The notes under the pieces: generated by a model
Told to the model about the DNA's origin: nothing
Seen by the model: the letters and a program-made list of their open reading frames with translations, nothing else
Databases searched by the model: none
Origin: DASZJY01 sp036260255
GTDB lineage: Bacteria > Actinomycetota > Acidimicrobiia > Acidimicrobiales > AC-14
DNA length: 64,000 nucleotides
Direction: 5' to 3'
Assembly (NCBI GenBank): GCA_036260255.1
Contig: DATAAF010000088.1
Span: 6,487-70,486, forward strand
In this document: positions 24,301 to 32,220 of the stretch, in pieces
Position numbering within the stretch: position 1 is the stretch's first letter
Layout of the letters: the number at the start of each line of letters is the position of its first letter
Position numbers and translations under genes: made by a program

Positions 24301-24476
24301 GTCGGGTTCGCCGGAAGGTCCTCGCCCCACAGGTCGTCGATGAGCCGCTCGACGGCGACAACGCGGCCGGCCGAGCAGGCCAGTGCCGCGAGCAAGCACC
24401 GCTCGCTCGGTCCGGCGACCGGCAGCGTCCGCCCGTCGACGACGACGTCCAACGAGCCGAAGAGGCGAATTTCCAC
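21396..24476 (-). CDS. SARP/AfsR-type regulator: OmpR-like HTH, BTAD, NB-ARC ATPase, TPR
   Basis: A regulator of about 1026 residues. GTG at 24476 starts the typical VEIRLFGSLDVVVDGR; an in-frame ATG at 24503 would add nine residues. The OmpR-like DNA-binding domain is at about 1-90 (NALQVRVSKLRRQL) and the BTAD helical domain at about 95-240 (DALARYQEGRRLLRDELGLDPS). An NB-ARC/AAA ATPase with Walker A LTGPGGAGKTSLA starts at about 260, and the C-terminal half is TPR-like. Such proteins activate secondary-metabolite or stress genes. No biosynthetic cluster is adjacent. Confidence 0.9.
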   Translation of the reverse strand: MEIRLFGSLDVVVDGRTLPVAGPSERCLLAALACSAGRVVAVERLIDDLWGEDLPANPTNALQVRVSKLRRQLGGRISTERAGYALEVDPDDVDVLRFARLVAGRRFEEALALYRGPPLAEFRDHEWARAEVTRLEELYLAAVEEQVENRLRDGGDVALVSELEALVAAHPLRERLRGQLMLALHRSGRSADALARYQEGRRLLRDELGLDPSDALQELEGAILRQEETLQAPTKGRPTTNLPARLSSFIGRHADLSRAVAALEHNRLLTLTGPGGAGKTSLAIEAARAAAPAYPDGVWFVALAGVTDGARVPLTIAEALGIADPALAPRELVGAWLAPRQVLLVLDNCEHLVDACAGLVEHLLRSAAPGTRIMATSREALGVPGEVQLPVPPLGDADAVALFADRAASVDPGFALGTDEEVVRGICRRLDGMPLAIELAAARVIMLPVTEVARRLDDRFQLLTGGPRTAEARHRTLRATIDWSHDLLAEPQRVLLRRLSVFRGGWTLEAAEAVCVGGVVASADVLDLLGGLVAQSLVVASGGRFGLLETIRQYAWDRLVEAGEAEALRERHARYFLDLAEYAEPELRRPHQSDWLARLRAEDDNFQLALRWCRERAANEPDLGLRLAAALGWYWYVGRQTEGRRELVAVLDAGSSGSPLARARVLQALSLSLRPAGCIVHPSREAADAAQQSLALFAGANDPGRAAISRLLLAVEGVAGGDVAGSLQEVATARGALAADGDRWGQALADFVEMEILLRNGGDERALALADAAIASFEDLGDDWGRSAVPMHLGAGLRLAGRAEEAVTVLHRALRVCRAAGLENNVARVCAELGGAAADVGKTDDALRWYAECERVARSLGNDTMLSLASLGYGIVARLRRDPAEARRRFTEALEVTNHAAMVTESVTALTGLAAAQLDSDEASEAAVTLARACEAVRNVGEAGVRAGVLEQRARLALAAGRPAEAAALLDEASSLRDGAVRPRTAMERRDVQDAGALLGAGGAPEESAATRTTGAPPGQPARRRQ

Positions 24477-24852
24477 GGCAGGCTCCCGCCGACAGCCAAG
24501 CACACGGCGAGCGTTCCTCGGTCATGGCCCGAGTGGACCCCCAGGGACGTGGAGTGCCCGACCGTACCCGCGTCGAGGACCTCACCGGCGGGTCTCCCCG
24601 AGAGGCTGGTGACGTGGACGACGACGTCGTCGATGTCAATGGGCGAGCCTCCTCACGAGTCCTCCAGAGATGGCGGGCAAAGATGCCGGAGAGCGCCAAT
24701 GTCAACGGAAGCAACCCCCAGGCCCCGTAGGTGATGATGAACACCAGCCAGATGGCCTGGTTCACGAGGCTGACCTTCCACGACAGCCGGAGGTTCCGGC
24801 CACTGAGCCAGACGGCCAACAGCGTGGCGGCGGAGGTGACCAACGAGATCAT
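24100..24852 (-). CDS. Small membrane protein; C-terminal limit doubtful
   Basis: From ATG 24852 (MISLVTSAATLLAVWLSGR) the first 70 residues look like a genuine three-helix membrane protein with short loops (KVSLVNQAIWLVFIITYGAW, then LLPLTLALSGIFARHLW). I recall similar proteins in actinobacteria and their phages, about 75-90 residues long. Here the frame stays open into the SARP gene for 370 bases in what looks like a shadow frame, ending at 24100. The true product probably ends well before that, or the original stop was lost. Confidence 0.45.
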   Translation of the reverse strand: MISLVTSAATLLAVWLSGRNLRLSWKVSLVNQAIWLVFIITYGAWGLLPLTLALSGIFARHLWRTREEARPLTSTTSSSTSPASRGDPPVRSSTRVRSGTPRPWGSTRAMTEERSPCAWLSAGACRGNSPLRLVGRRRRRADAAGRRTERAVLARGTGLLGRPRCRRRAAHRRPVGRGPSGEPDQRPPGTGVEAPPPAGRAHQHRTGGLRPRGGPGRRRRPPLRPTRRRSAVRRGAGPVPRPPARRVPGP

Positions 24853-25075
24853 TTCTCCGCCCACCGGCGCTGGTCGAGCTCGAGGTGGACGAGGAAGCGC
24901 ACCTTCGTCGGCCCGGAGGCCTCGATCAGTGGTGTTCGCATCACTCGCCTCCTTTCGCCTGCACCATACGGACGACCGCTTTCTGGGCTCTGTCCGAACA
25001 CTTGCCGCCGACGCGGGCCGGTGGCGGGGGTCTGATGCCGACCGCGGGGGGCCTGCGAGCCATCAAAATGAAGGG

Positions 25076-25621
25076 GTGAGGTCGCTGGCCGCCACGGTTC
25101 TCGGAATGCTCTCCGACGACGACCGGTTACGGGTTGTGGCGGCCCTCGCCCTCGATGCGTCCCACCCGGCCGAGGTGGCGGCGCGCGCCGGGATGGACGT
25201 GCGGCGCACCGGTCGTGCGCTCGCCCGCCTGACGAGCGCCGGGCTGGTCGAGCAGGACCGCGGTGGTTACCGGCTGGTGCGCGAGCGCTTCCGTCAGGCC
25301 CTCGAGGCGATACCTCCGGGTGAGCCGACCCCGGTGCTCGAATCGGGTCTCGGACGAGAGGCCGACCGCGTGCTCGCCACGTTCCTGGACAACGGCAAGC
25401 TCAGCTCCATCCCGGTGAACCGCACGAAGCGGCTGATCGTCCTCGACTACCTCGCCGGGCGGTTCGAGTTGGGCGAGGTCTTTACCGAGAAGGACGTGAA
25501 CGAGATGCTGCGGGAGCTCCATCCCGACGTCGCCGCCCTCCGCCGGTACCTCGTCGACGAAGGCTTCCTCGGCCGCCGCGATGGCTTCTACTGGCGCACC
25601 GGCGGCACCGTCACCGTGTAG
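25076..25621 (+). CDS. ArsR-like HTH protein with DUF2087 domain
   Basis: A 181-residue protein from GTG 25076 (AATGAAGGGG before it). Residues 1-75 form a winged helix (MLSDDDRLRVVAALALDASH, then RTGRALARLTSAGLVEQDRGGY). Residues about 115-178 match DUF2087: NRTKRLIVLDYLAGRFELGE, EKDVNEMLRELHPDVAALRRYLVDEGFL, RDGFYWR. These proteins are taken to be transcriptional regulators. It stands alone upstream of the dehydrogenase gene. Confidence 0.82.
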   Translation: MRSLAATVLGMLSDDDRLRVVAALALDASHPAEVAARAGMDVRRTGRALARLTSAGLVEQDRGGYRLVRERFRQALEAIPPGEPTPVLESGLGREADRVLATFLDNGKLSSIPVNRTKRLIVLDYLAGRFELGEVFTEKDVNEMLRELHPDVAALRRYLVDEGFLGRRDGFYWRTGGTVTV

Positions 25622-25806
25622 CAGCGACGGCACAGCCGGGGCGGGAAAGGCGACGGAGCCTCTCGGCCGTCCGGCTGCTGCGGACGACGATCGGTCCGCT
25701 CCGGTGGACGTCCGTCGTCGGCCCCGGAGGGTTGAGATGTCTCACCTTCGGACACACAACACGCGATGGTCGCCACAGGCCCGGCGAACGGGACGAGGAG
25801 GCAGTG

Positions 25807-26955
25807 ATGCGAGCGATGGTCTACCGCGGGCCGTACAAGGTCCGCGTCGAGGAGAAGGACGTCCCTCCCATCGAGCACCCCAATGACGCGATCGTGCGGG
25901 TGACCCTGGCGGCGATCTGCGGCTCGGACCTCCACCTGTACCACGGCATGATGCCCGACACCCGAGTCGGCCACACGTTCGGCCACGAGTTCATCGGGGT
26001 GGTCGAGGAGGTAGGGCCGTCTGTGCAGAACCTCGAGCGGGGTGACCGCGTCATGGTCCCCTTCAACGTCTTCTGCGGGTCGTGCTTCTTCTGCGCCCGG
26101 GGCCTGTATTCGAACTGCCACAACGTCAACCCCAATGCGACCGCGGTCGGGGGCATCTACGGCTACTCCCATACCTGCGGTGGCTACGACGGCGGCCAGG
26201 CGCAGTTCGTCCGGGTTCCCTTTGCCGACGTGGGGCCCAGCGTCATCCCCGAGTGGATGGACGACGAGGACGCAGTGCTGCTCACCGACGCCCTCCCGAC
26301 GGGCTACTTCGGGGCGCAGCTCGGGGACATCGTCGAGGGCGACGTGGTCGTCGTGTTCGGCGCCGGGCCGGTGGGGCTGTTCGCCGCCAAGTCGGCGTGG
26401 TTCATGGGCGCCGGGCGGGTCATCGTCATCGACCACCTCGAGTACCGGCTCGAGAAGGCGCGGACGTTCGCTCAGGCCGAGACCTACAACTTCACCGACT
26501 ACGACGACATCGTCGTGCACATGAAGAAGGTCACCGACCACCTTGGCGCCGACGTCGCCATCGACGCCGCCGGGGCGGAGGCGGACGGCAACCTGCTCCA
26601 GCACCTCGCCGGAGCCAAGCTCAAGCTGCAGGGTGGCTCGCCGGTGGCCCTCAACTGGGCGATCGACTCTGTGCGCAAGGGCGGCACCGTCTCCGTCATG
26701 GGCGCATACGGGCCCATCTTCAGCGCCGTCAAGTTCGGTGACGCCTTCAACAAGGGGCTGACCCTGCGCATGAACCAGTGCCCGGTCAAGCGGCAGTGGC
26801 CCCGCCTGTTCGAGCACATCCGCAACGGGTACCTCAAGCCGAGCGACATCGTCACCCACCGCATTCCCCTCGAGGACATCGCCGAGGGCTACTACATGTT
26901 CTCGGCCAAGCTCGACGGCTGCATCAAGCCCCTCGTCGTCCCGAACGGCGGCTGA
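25807..26955 (+). CDS. Zinc-dependent alcohol dehydrogenase (formaldehyde-dehydrogenase-like)
   Basis: A 382-residue medium-chain dehydrogenase. Catalytic zinc ligands are visible in AAICGSDLHLYHG and in GHTFGHEFIG. The structural zinc loop is altered: FCGSCFFCARGLYSNC, with four cysteines. The NAD-binding motif is VVVFGAGPVGLFAAKSAW at about 172-190. The insert YGYSHTCGGYDGGQAQFVRVP and the C-terminal region resemble glutathione-independent formaldehyde dehydrogenases. ATG 25807 follows GAGGAGG. The small gene downstream (26973) is probably co-transcribed. Confidence 0.9.
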   Translation: MRAMVYRGPYKVRVEEKDVPPIEHPNDAIVRVTLAAICGSDLHLYHGMMPDTRVGHTFGHEFIGVVEEVGPSVQNLERGDRVMVPFNVFCGSCFFCARGLYSNCHNVNPNATAVGGIYGYSHTCGGYDGGQAQFVRVPFADVGPSVIPEWMDDEDAVLLTDALPTGYFGAQLGDIVEGDVVVVFGAGPVGLFAAKSAWFMGAGRVIVIDHLEYRLEKARTFAQAETYNFTDYDDIVVHMKKVTDHLGADVAIDAAGAEADGNLLQHLAGAKLKLQGGSPVALNWAIDSVRKGGTVSVMGAYGPIFSAVKFGDAFNKGLTLRMNQCPVKRQWPRLFEHIRNGYLKPSDIVTHRIPLEDIAEGYYMFSAKLDGCIKPLVVPNGG

Positions 26956-26972
26956 CCAGGGAGGGAGAGACA

Positions 26973-27581
26973 ATGCCCTATACCGCAGAGAAGCCGGCCG
27001 TGGCGGCGCCGAGCGACGAGCTCCGTGCTCGCATCCCGGGATGGGGCGTGGACCTCGACCCCAAGGACCGCCCGTCGGTGCCGAGAGAGCGGCTCGACCC
27101 CACGCTGACCGGCGCCCACTGGGACTTCCCGGAGCAGCAGCCGGAGAAGTGGCCCCGCGAGAGGTCGATCGAGCACAAGTTCCTCACGCCGGTGTTCGGC
27201 ACGTCCTGCCCGCCGAACGGCGTGTCCGGGATGATTCGCAAGTACGCGTACAGGAGGTTCAGCGAGGGCCGCGCCGCCCATTGGTTGCTCCTCGTGGCTG
27301 CCGACCGGGTGGACTCCATCGGCAGTCATCTGCGGTCGTTCCTGACGTTGCGCCCCGACAACCCCGTCACCGAGACGGGGGTGCTCAGCGAGTTCTCCCG
27401 TCACGGCATCACCTCGCGGATGGGCAAGAAGCGCGCCGATCTCGTGCACCAGCCGCTCGACGCGATCATCGTCGCCGCCCCTTGGGTGGTGGCCGGGCGC
27501 CTCGTGTACCGCAGTCTGAAGGGGTTTGCCAAGGGCACGGCGAGGCGTCGCCGGGATCGTGGTGCTCGGCCGCCTGGTTGA
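26973..27581 (+). CDS. Uncharacterised protein, 202 residues
   Basis: ATG 26973 comes 17 bp after the dehydrogenase stop and follows GGGAGGGAGA, so the two share a transcript. The N-terminal half is polar and proline-rich (RIPGWGVDLDPKDRPSVPRE, WDFPEQQPEKWPRERSIEH). A middle segment TPVFGTSCPPNGVSGMIRKYAYRRFSEGRAAHW is followed by moderately hydrophobic helices (LLLVAADRVDSIGSHLRSFL and DAIIVAAPWVVAGRLVYRSLKGF) and an Arg-rich end. From memory the same pairing with a zinc dehydrogenase occurs in other actinobacteria. Function unknown. Confidence 0.7.
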   Translation: MPYTAEKPAVAAPSDELRARIPGWGVDLDPKDRPSVPRERLDPTLTGAHWDFPEQQPEKWPRERSIEHKFLTPVFGTSCPPNGVSGMIRKYAYRRFSEGRAAHWLLLVAADRVDSIGSHLRSFLTLRPDNPVTETGVLSEFSRHGITSRMGKKRADLVHQPLDAIIVAAPWVVAGRLVYRSLKGFAKGTARRRRDRGARPPG

Positions 27582-27641
27582 GTCTCGGCGAAGAGGACTC
27601 GCCCTTGACGTGGTCGTCGTCCGGGTGACGCCCGGCGGCGG

Positions 27642-29099
27642 TCAGGCGAAGCCCGGTGGCACCCCGTAGCCGCCGGTGAGGTCACCCACGAGGCCCCCGA
27701 CGGCGATGGTGAGCGCGTCGGCCCGGCGGCGTCCCACCACCTGGGCTCCCACCGGCAGGCCGCCCGGCGTGCGTCCGACGGGTGCGACGGTCGACGGCAG
27801 CCCCGCCATCCCGACCACGATGTTCCACATGATCTGGTCGAGGTAGGGCTGGTCTCGACCGTCGGGATGAATCGTGCGGGCCAGCCGCCGGTCGACGCTG
27901 TCCACCTCTTCGGGCACTGGATCGTGGCGCACGGCGGGGACAGGCGAGACCGGGCACACCACCACGTCGACCTCTTCGAAAAGCGCCGCCCACGACCGGG
28001 CCATGGACCGTCGGCGAGCGTCGAGGCGCAGCCAGTCTCGGTGCGAGAGGGCCTGCGCCCTGTCTCGCAGCGCCGTCAAGCTGCGGTCGTCGGAAGGCGT
28101 GCCCGCCGCCCTCTCGACGGCGCGCCCGTGCTCCTCGTCGTCGGCCTGGGACGCGTTGGCTGCCACCCACAGCTGGAACGCCACGTCGCGCGCCTCCGCC
28201 GCGTCGAAGGCGGGCCCCGCTTCCCGCACCGACGCCCCGGCGGCGCCGAGCGCCTGGCCCGCCCCCCGCAGCAGCGAGGCCACATCCTGCGACGGCGGCA
28301 TCTCCGAAGGGCGGAGCCACACGGCGACGCGCAGGCGCTCGGGCGCCGGGGGCTCGTCGAGCGGGGCGAGCCCGGCGAGGACGCCCATGGCCAGAGCGAG
28401 ATCGTCGGCGCTGCGGGCGAGGGGCCCGGCGGCCATGAGGTCCAGGTCGGCGCCGGCGTCCTCGACCGGCACCGAGGGGAGGTGGCCGGCCAGCGGCACC
28501 AGGCCGGAGGTCGAAAGATGGCCGTAGATGCCGCAGCAGTGGGCGGGCTCGCGGATCGACCCGCCGCTGTCGCTGCCGACCTCGAGCGGTGACAGCCCGG
28601 CGGCCACCGCAGCGGCGGCACCGCCCGACGAGCCGCCCGGCGTGCGATCGGGGTCCCAGGGGTTGCAGCTGCGGCCGAACAGGGCGTTGCCCGTCTCCTG
28701 GCCGGTCACGTCCTCGGGCACGTTGGTCTTGCCGAGCACGACCGCCCCCGCCCCCCGCAACCGCGCCACCACCTCGGCGTCGGCCTCGGGGACGAAGTCG
28801 GCCATCTGTGTGCTCCCGGCCGTCGTCCGCATTCCCTTCGTGGCCCAACAGTCCTTCACGGTGAGCGGTAGCCCGTGGAGCAGGCCGACGGGGCCGCCGT
28901 GGGCGCGACGGCGGTCGAGCTCGTCCGCCCGCCTGCGGGCCCCCGCTTCGTCCACCGTCACCACCGCGTTGAGCCGGCCATTGAGCCGCGCTATGCGCTC
29001 GAGGTGCAGGTCGACCAGCTCACGGCTCGACACCTCGCCGGCCCGCAGGAGCCCAACCATCTCGACGGCGCTACCGAACGGGTCGACCGGCACGACCAC
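27642..29099 (-). CDS. Amidase signature family hydrolase
   Basis: A 485-residue amidase (GatA-like fold). The Ser-cisSer-Lys triad is visible: Lys in LPLTVKDCW, the Gly/Ser-rich core PGGSSGGAAAAVAAG, and the nucleophile in GSDSGGSIREPAHCCG. The substrate is undetermined. As a stand-alone gene without gatB or gatC it is more likely a catabolic or detoxifying amidase than the tRNA amidotransferase subunit. The ORF begins at ATG 29099 (MVVPVDPFGSAVEMVGLLR). Confidence 0.9.
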   Translation of the reverse strand: MVVPVDPFGSAVEMVGLLRAGEVSSRELVDLHLERIARLNGRLNAVVTVDEAGARRRADELDRRRAHGGPVGLLHGLPLTVKDCWATKGMRTTAGSTQMADFVPEADAEVVARLRGAGAVVLGKTNVPEDVTGQETGNALFGRSCNPWDPDRTPGGSSGGAAAAVAAGLSPLEVGSDSGGSIREPAHCCGIYGHLSTSGLVPLAGHLPSVPVEDAGADLDLMAAGPLARSADDLALAMGVLAGLAPLDEPPAPERLRVAVWLRPSEMPPSQDVASLLRGAGQALGAAGASVREAGPAFDAAEARDVAFQLWVAANASQADDEEHGRAVERAAGTPSDDRSLTALRDRAQALSHRDWLRLDARRRSMARSWAALFEEVDVVVCPVSPVPAVRHDPVPEEVDSVDRRLARTIHPDGRDQPYLDQIMWNIVVGMAGLPSTVAPVGRTPGGLPVGAQVVGRRRADALTIAVGGLVGDLTGGYGVPPGFA

Positions 29100-29422
29100 C
29101 TACCTGCCCACCGCGGCAAGGTGACAACCGGGGCCGGGACCCCCTGACCGCATGGCGGCAGGTAGCAAGGTGGTGTGCGGGACACCGTGCGCTCCGACCC
29201 GCGGGATCGCCGTGAGTGCACTCGACGCGGTCGGGAAGGGGCCGTCTTCGTCGCGAGCCTCCGGAGGCAACGGCAGCCCGAAGCTCCCCCTGAAGAAGTG
29301 ATATGGGAAGAGGCAGACAGGAGCGGAGAGCGAGCAGCGGGAAGGAGCAGGGCGACCTTCCCGACAACCCGCCTCACGTGCGGACGAACTGGAAGGGCTG
29401 ACCGGGCCGGGCCGCCGGACGC
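29100..29422. other. Intergenic region, 323 bp
   Basis: This stretch lies between the divergent amidase gene and the recombinase remnant. It should contain the amidase promoter. I see no convincing gene, tRNA or inverted repeat in it; composition is slightly less GC-rich around 29290-29360. Confidence 0.4.
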
Positions 29423-30119
29423 ATGCAGATCGCCGTCAGCGCTCGACCGGGCTCCGCCCAGGAGGGACGCGGTGATGAGCGCGCCGAACCCCGTGGGCAG
29501 CTCGCCCTCGCCGGGTTCCTGGCCGGCTGCAGCGGCCTGACTCCCGACGCCTACGCCTTGGACCTTCGCCGGTTCGTCGCCTGGTGCCGGCGAGCACCGG
29601 CTCGCCCTGTTCTCCGTTCGCCGAGCCGACATCGAGTGCTTCGCTCGCGAGCTCGAGGCGAAGGGCCGGGCCCGGGCCACCGTCGCCCGCCGGCTCGGCA
29701 CGATCGTGGGCTTCTACCGCTGCGCCGAGGAGGAGGGCCTGATCGAGCACTCGCCCGGCGCGCACGTTCGACGCCCTCGGGTGGACGTGGAGTCCCATGC
29801 CGTCGGCTTGGACCGCAACGAGCTCGGGGCGCTCCTGGTGGCCGCCGGGCTCGGTGGCACCCGCGATCACGCCCTCGTCTCTCTCCTCGCTCTCAACGGA
29901 CTACGGATCTCCGAGGCCCTCGGGGCGGACATCGAGGACCTGGACCTCGAGCGCTTTCCGCCCCGGCGGGACGCGCCCTTGCCCGCCGGGTACACCCACC
30001 TGGGGCACTCGGCGGAGGTCCTCGAATCCGCGATCGAGAAACTGCACGATGTGGGGCCAACCGGGATCACGGCCCTGCGGGGCGCCCTCGATGAGCGCGG
30101 ACTCGCGTTCCACTTCTAG
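29423..30119 (+). pseudogene. Frameshifted, truncated tyrosine recombinase (integrase)
   Basis: Two frames together encode the SAM-like core-binding domain and the start of the catalytic domain of a phage-type integrase. Frame one (from 29423) gives LALAGFLAGCSGLTPDAYALD and RRFVAWCR. Near 29588 the coding shifts by one base to the frame of 29706-30119: ECFARELEAKGRARATVARR, FYRCAEEEGLIEHSPGAHVRRP and ALNGLRISEALGADIEDLD. Only the first catalytic Arg (GLRISE) remains. The HxxR and Tyr regions are missing, and the last 55 residues (from about LERFPPRRD) are unrelated. It is a dead integrase, the only mobile-element trace seen in the window. Confidence 0.8.
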
Positions 30120-30135
30120 CTCGGAGGAGTTTCTC

Positions 30136-30681
30136 ATGGCCAGCCTGATCTATTCGGCGATCGCGTCGCTCGACGGCTACGTCGAGGACGAGCACGGCAA
30201 CTTCGACTGGGCGGCGCCGGATGAGGAGGTGCACGCGTTCGTCAACGACCTCGAGCGGCCCGTCGGCACCCATCTGTACGGGCGGCGCATGTACGAGACG
30301 ATGGTCTACTGGGAGACCGACGACGATCAGGCGGCGGTGACCCGAGACTTCGCGGAGATTTGGCGTGCGGCCGACAAGGTCGTGTACTCCCGGACGCTTC
30401 GGACGGTGTCCAGCGAGAGAACCCGAATCGAGCGCGAGTTCGACGCCGCGACGATCAGGCGGCTGAAGGAGAGCTCGCCGTCCGACATCACGATCGGCGG
30501 GGCGGAGCTCGCCGGCCACGCGATCGCCGAGGGCTTGGTCGACGAGTGCCATCTCTTCCTCGCGCCCGTCCTAGTGGGTAGTGGTAAGCGCGCGCTGCCC
30601 GCCGGCGTCCAGGCCGAGGTCAGGCTGTTGGACGAGCGCCGCTTTGGCAGCGGCGTCGTGTACCTCCATTACCGTTTATGA
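30136..30681 (+). CDS. Dihydrofolate reductase family protein (RibD C-terminal-like)
   Basis: A 181-residue protein; ATG 30136 follows GGAGGAG. Features are LIYSAIASLDGYVEDEHGNFDWA at the N-terminus, GTHLYGRRMYETMVYWE, KVVYSRTLRTVSSERTRI and ITIGGAELAGHAIAEGLVDE near residue 120-140. The fold is that of bacterial riboflavin-type reductases, not folate-pathway DHFR. Stand-alone members are common in soil actinobacteria and have no proven substrate. A second, distinct paralogue lies at 34255. Confidence 0.82.
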   Translation: MASLIYSAIASLDGYVEDEHGNFDWAAPDEEVHAFVNDLERPVGTHLYGRRMYETMVYWETDDDQAAVTRDFAEIWRAADKVVYSRTLRTVSSERTRIEREFDAATIRRLKESSPSDITIGGAELAGHAIAEGLVDECHLFLAPVLVGSGKRALPAGVQAEVRLLDERRFGSGVVYLHYRL

Positions 30682-30996
30682 GCCGACAGGAGCACGATGT
30701 TGACATCGCCGCAGGGACTTCAACGCCCAGAATCGTCGGAGAAGCTCCGGGCCAACGGGGGGCGGAGGTCCGTTCGAACGCATGCTCGGGACACTGCGGA
30801 TGAGCTATGCCAAACGCTCGGCGCGGCCTCTCGGCTGCATCCACAGCTCGGGCTGGCGACGCCAAGCGGCACCAACGAGCGATCTACTTGCACCGCACGC
30901 TCCGGGGAATCTCGCCACCAGATGTCGAGAACAGGGCCCGCTCCGTCCCTTTGTCGGAGCAGCCAACGGGGCGGCACGAGATTGAGGAGAGCGAGC
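30682..30996. other. Intergenic region, 315 bp
   Basis: Open frames here have poor composition and no family-like segment, and I regard them as non-coding. The end (about 30980) holds the Shine-Dalgarno TTGAGGAGA of the next gene. No hairpin or repeat stands out. Confidence 0.4.
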
Positions 30997-31350
30997 ATGG
31001 CTGCGACCGAGCTTCAGGCCATCGTCCGGTTCCGGTTCCACGACGGCGCCGTTGAGGAGTTCAAACGGCTGTCCGCGCAGTGCATGGAGATCGTCCGCAC
31101 CCAGGACACTGGGACGCTGCAGTACGACACCTACTTCAACGACGACGAAACGGAGTGCATCGTCCTCGAGCGGTTCCGCGACTCCGACGCGCTCATCAAG
31201 CACGGCGAGAATCTCGCCCACTTGATGGACGCGATCATCGCCACGGGATCGGTGTCGGGAGAGCTCCTCGGTGAACCCAGCGCGGAGCTCCGGGCGAGGA
31301 TCACCGGCGGCGGACCGGTGCAGCTCTTCACGCCCTGGGCGACGATGTAG
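30997..31350 (+). CDS. Putative quinol monooxygenase / ABM-family protein
   Basis: A 117-residue alpha/beta-barrel protein from ATG 30997, preceded by TGAGGAGAGCGAG. Typical signs are LQAIVRFRFHDGAVEEFKRL, RTQDTGTLQYDTYFNDDETECIVLERFRDSDAL, then the variable C-terminus GPVQLFTPWATM. YgiN-like members oxidise quinols; the substrate here is unknown. Confidence 0.75.
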   Translation: MAATELQAIVRFRFHDGAVEEFKRLSAQCMEIVRTQDTGTLQYDTYFNDDETECIVLERFRDSDALIKHGENLAHLMDAIIATGSVSGELLGEPSAELRARITGGGPVQLFTPWATM

Positions 31351-31504
31351 CGAACCAACTGCCGCTCGACATGTTTCGTACTGCGGCGTGACGGCCGCTT
31401 GGGAGGCCTTTGTCGTTCTCATGTTCGTAGCGGCGCCGCCACCGTCTGGAGCCGCCGCGCCATAACTGCCGATCTGTGCGCATGCACGGTGTATCCGTCT
31501 TCCC

Positions 31505-32173
31505 TCATCGGCGACGGTCGCGCCGCGCCCTCGTCGGCGAGTCCGCGGTGAGCGGGTGGACTGGCGGGAGCGAGCCCTGCCGGGCCGAGTCGAGCATGCA
31601 CCGTGCTGACCACCGCATCGTGGCGACCGCGTCCGCTCGCGTCAGGTCGGCCACGTCGGTCAGCCAGACGAGGGACTCGATCCCGATCGCGCTGCGGATG
31701 GCGATCGCCAGGCGGCGGACGCCGTCGCGACCGAGATCGCTGGTGAGCGGGGCGAGCGCGTCCTCGAGCCACCCGATCGCACGTCCCTGGCGCAACGCCA
31801 ACTCCCGTTGAGCGCCTCCTGGCTCCAGGGACAGCCGGAGCATCGTCCGCAGCTGCTGCTCCGAGTCCACCACCGAGTCGGTGACGCGCGCGACGACGAT
31901 CGCCAGGCGCTCGCCGACGTCGGCCGGCGCTGGGTCCGGCAGCAACGAAGTGGCAACGATCTCGGGATGAGCCGCGGCGAGCAGGGCCGCCTGGCTCGGG
32001 AAGTAGCGGTAGGCGGTCGTACGCGAGACGTCGGCGCGCTCGGCGGCGGCCTCGACTGTCGGCGTGTCTCCCTCGGCGACCAGGTCCCGAGCCGCAGCCA
32101 CGAGCGCGTCTCGCGTGCGGCGCTTCTGGTGGACTCGACCGACTTCCTCGTAAGCGGTTGACACGATGCACAT
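31505..32173 (-). CDS. TetR family transcriptional regulator
   Basis: A 222-residue repressor. The HTH is at about residues 18-62: RTRDALVAAARDLVAEGDTP, EAAAERADVSRTTAYRYFPS, ALLAAAH. The C-terminal ligand domain is helical. It is divergent from the cupin gene at 32221. The 47-bp gap holds two copies of the palindrome ACTATAGT (32177-32184 and 32196-32203), a likely operator through which it controls itself and the cupin gene. Confidence 0.9.
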   Translation of the reverse strand: MCIVSTAYEEVGRVHQKRRTRDALVAAARDLVAEGDTPTVEAAAERADVSRTTAYRYFPSQAALLAAAHPEIVATSLLPDPAPADVGERLAIVVARVTDSVVDSEQQLRTMLRLSLEPGGAQRELALRQGRAIGWLEDALAPLTSDLGRDGVRRLAIAIRSAIGIESLVWLTDVADLTRADAVATMRWSARCMLDSARQGSLPPVHPLTADSPTRARRDRRR

Positions 32174-32176
32174 GAT

Positions 32177-32206
32177 ACTATAGTTTCGTTATGGGACTAT
32201 AGTCCC
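32177..32206. promoter_or_regulatory. Candidate TetR operator, duplicated palindrome
   Basis: The 8-bp palindrome ACTATAGT occurs at 32177-32184 and again at 32196-32203, 19 bp centre to centre. The second copy sits inside a perfect 14-bp palindrome GGGACTATAGTCCC (32193-32206). It is AT-rich in a GC-rich genome and lies between divergent tetR and cupin genes, just upstream of both starts. The binding protein is inferred. Confidence 0.65.
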
Positions 32207-32220
32207 AGAACCGAGGAAGG

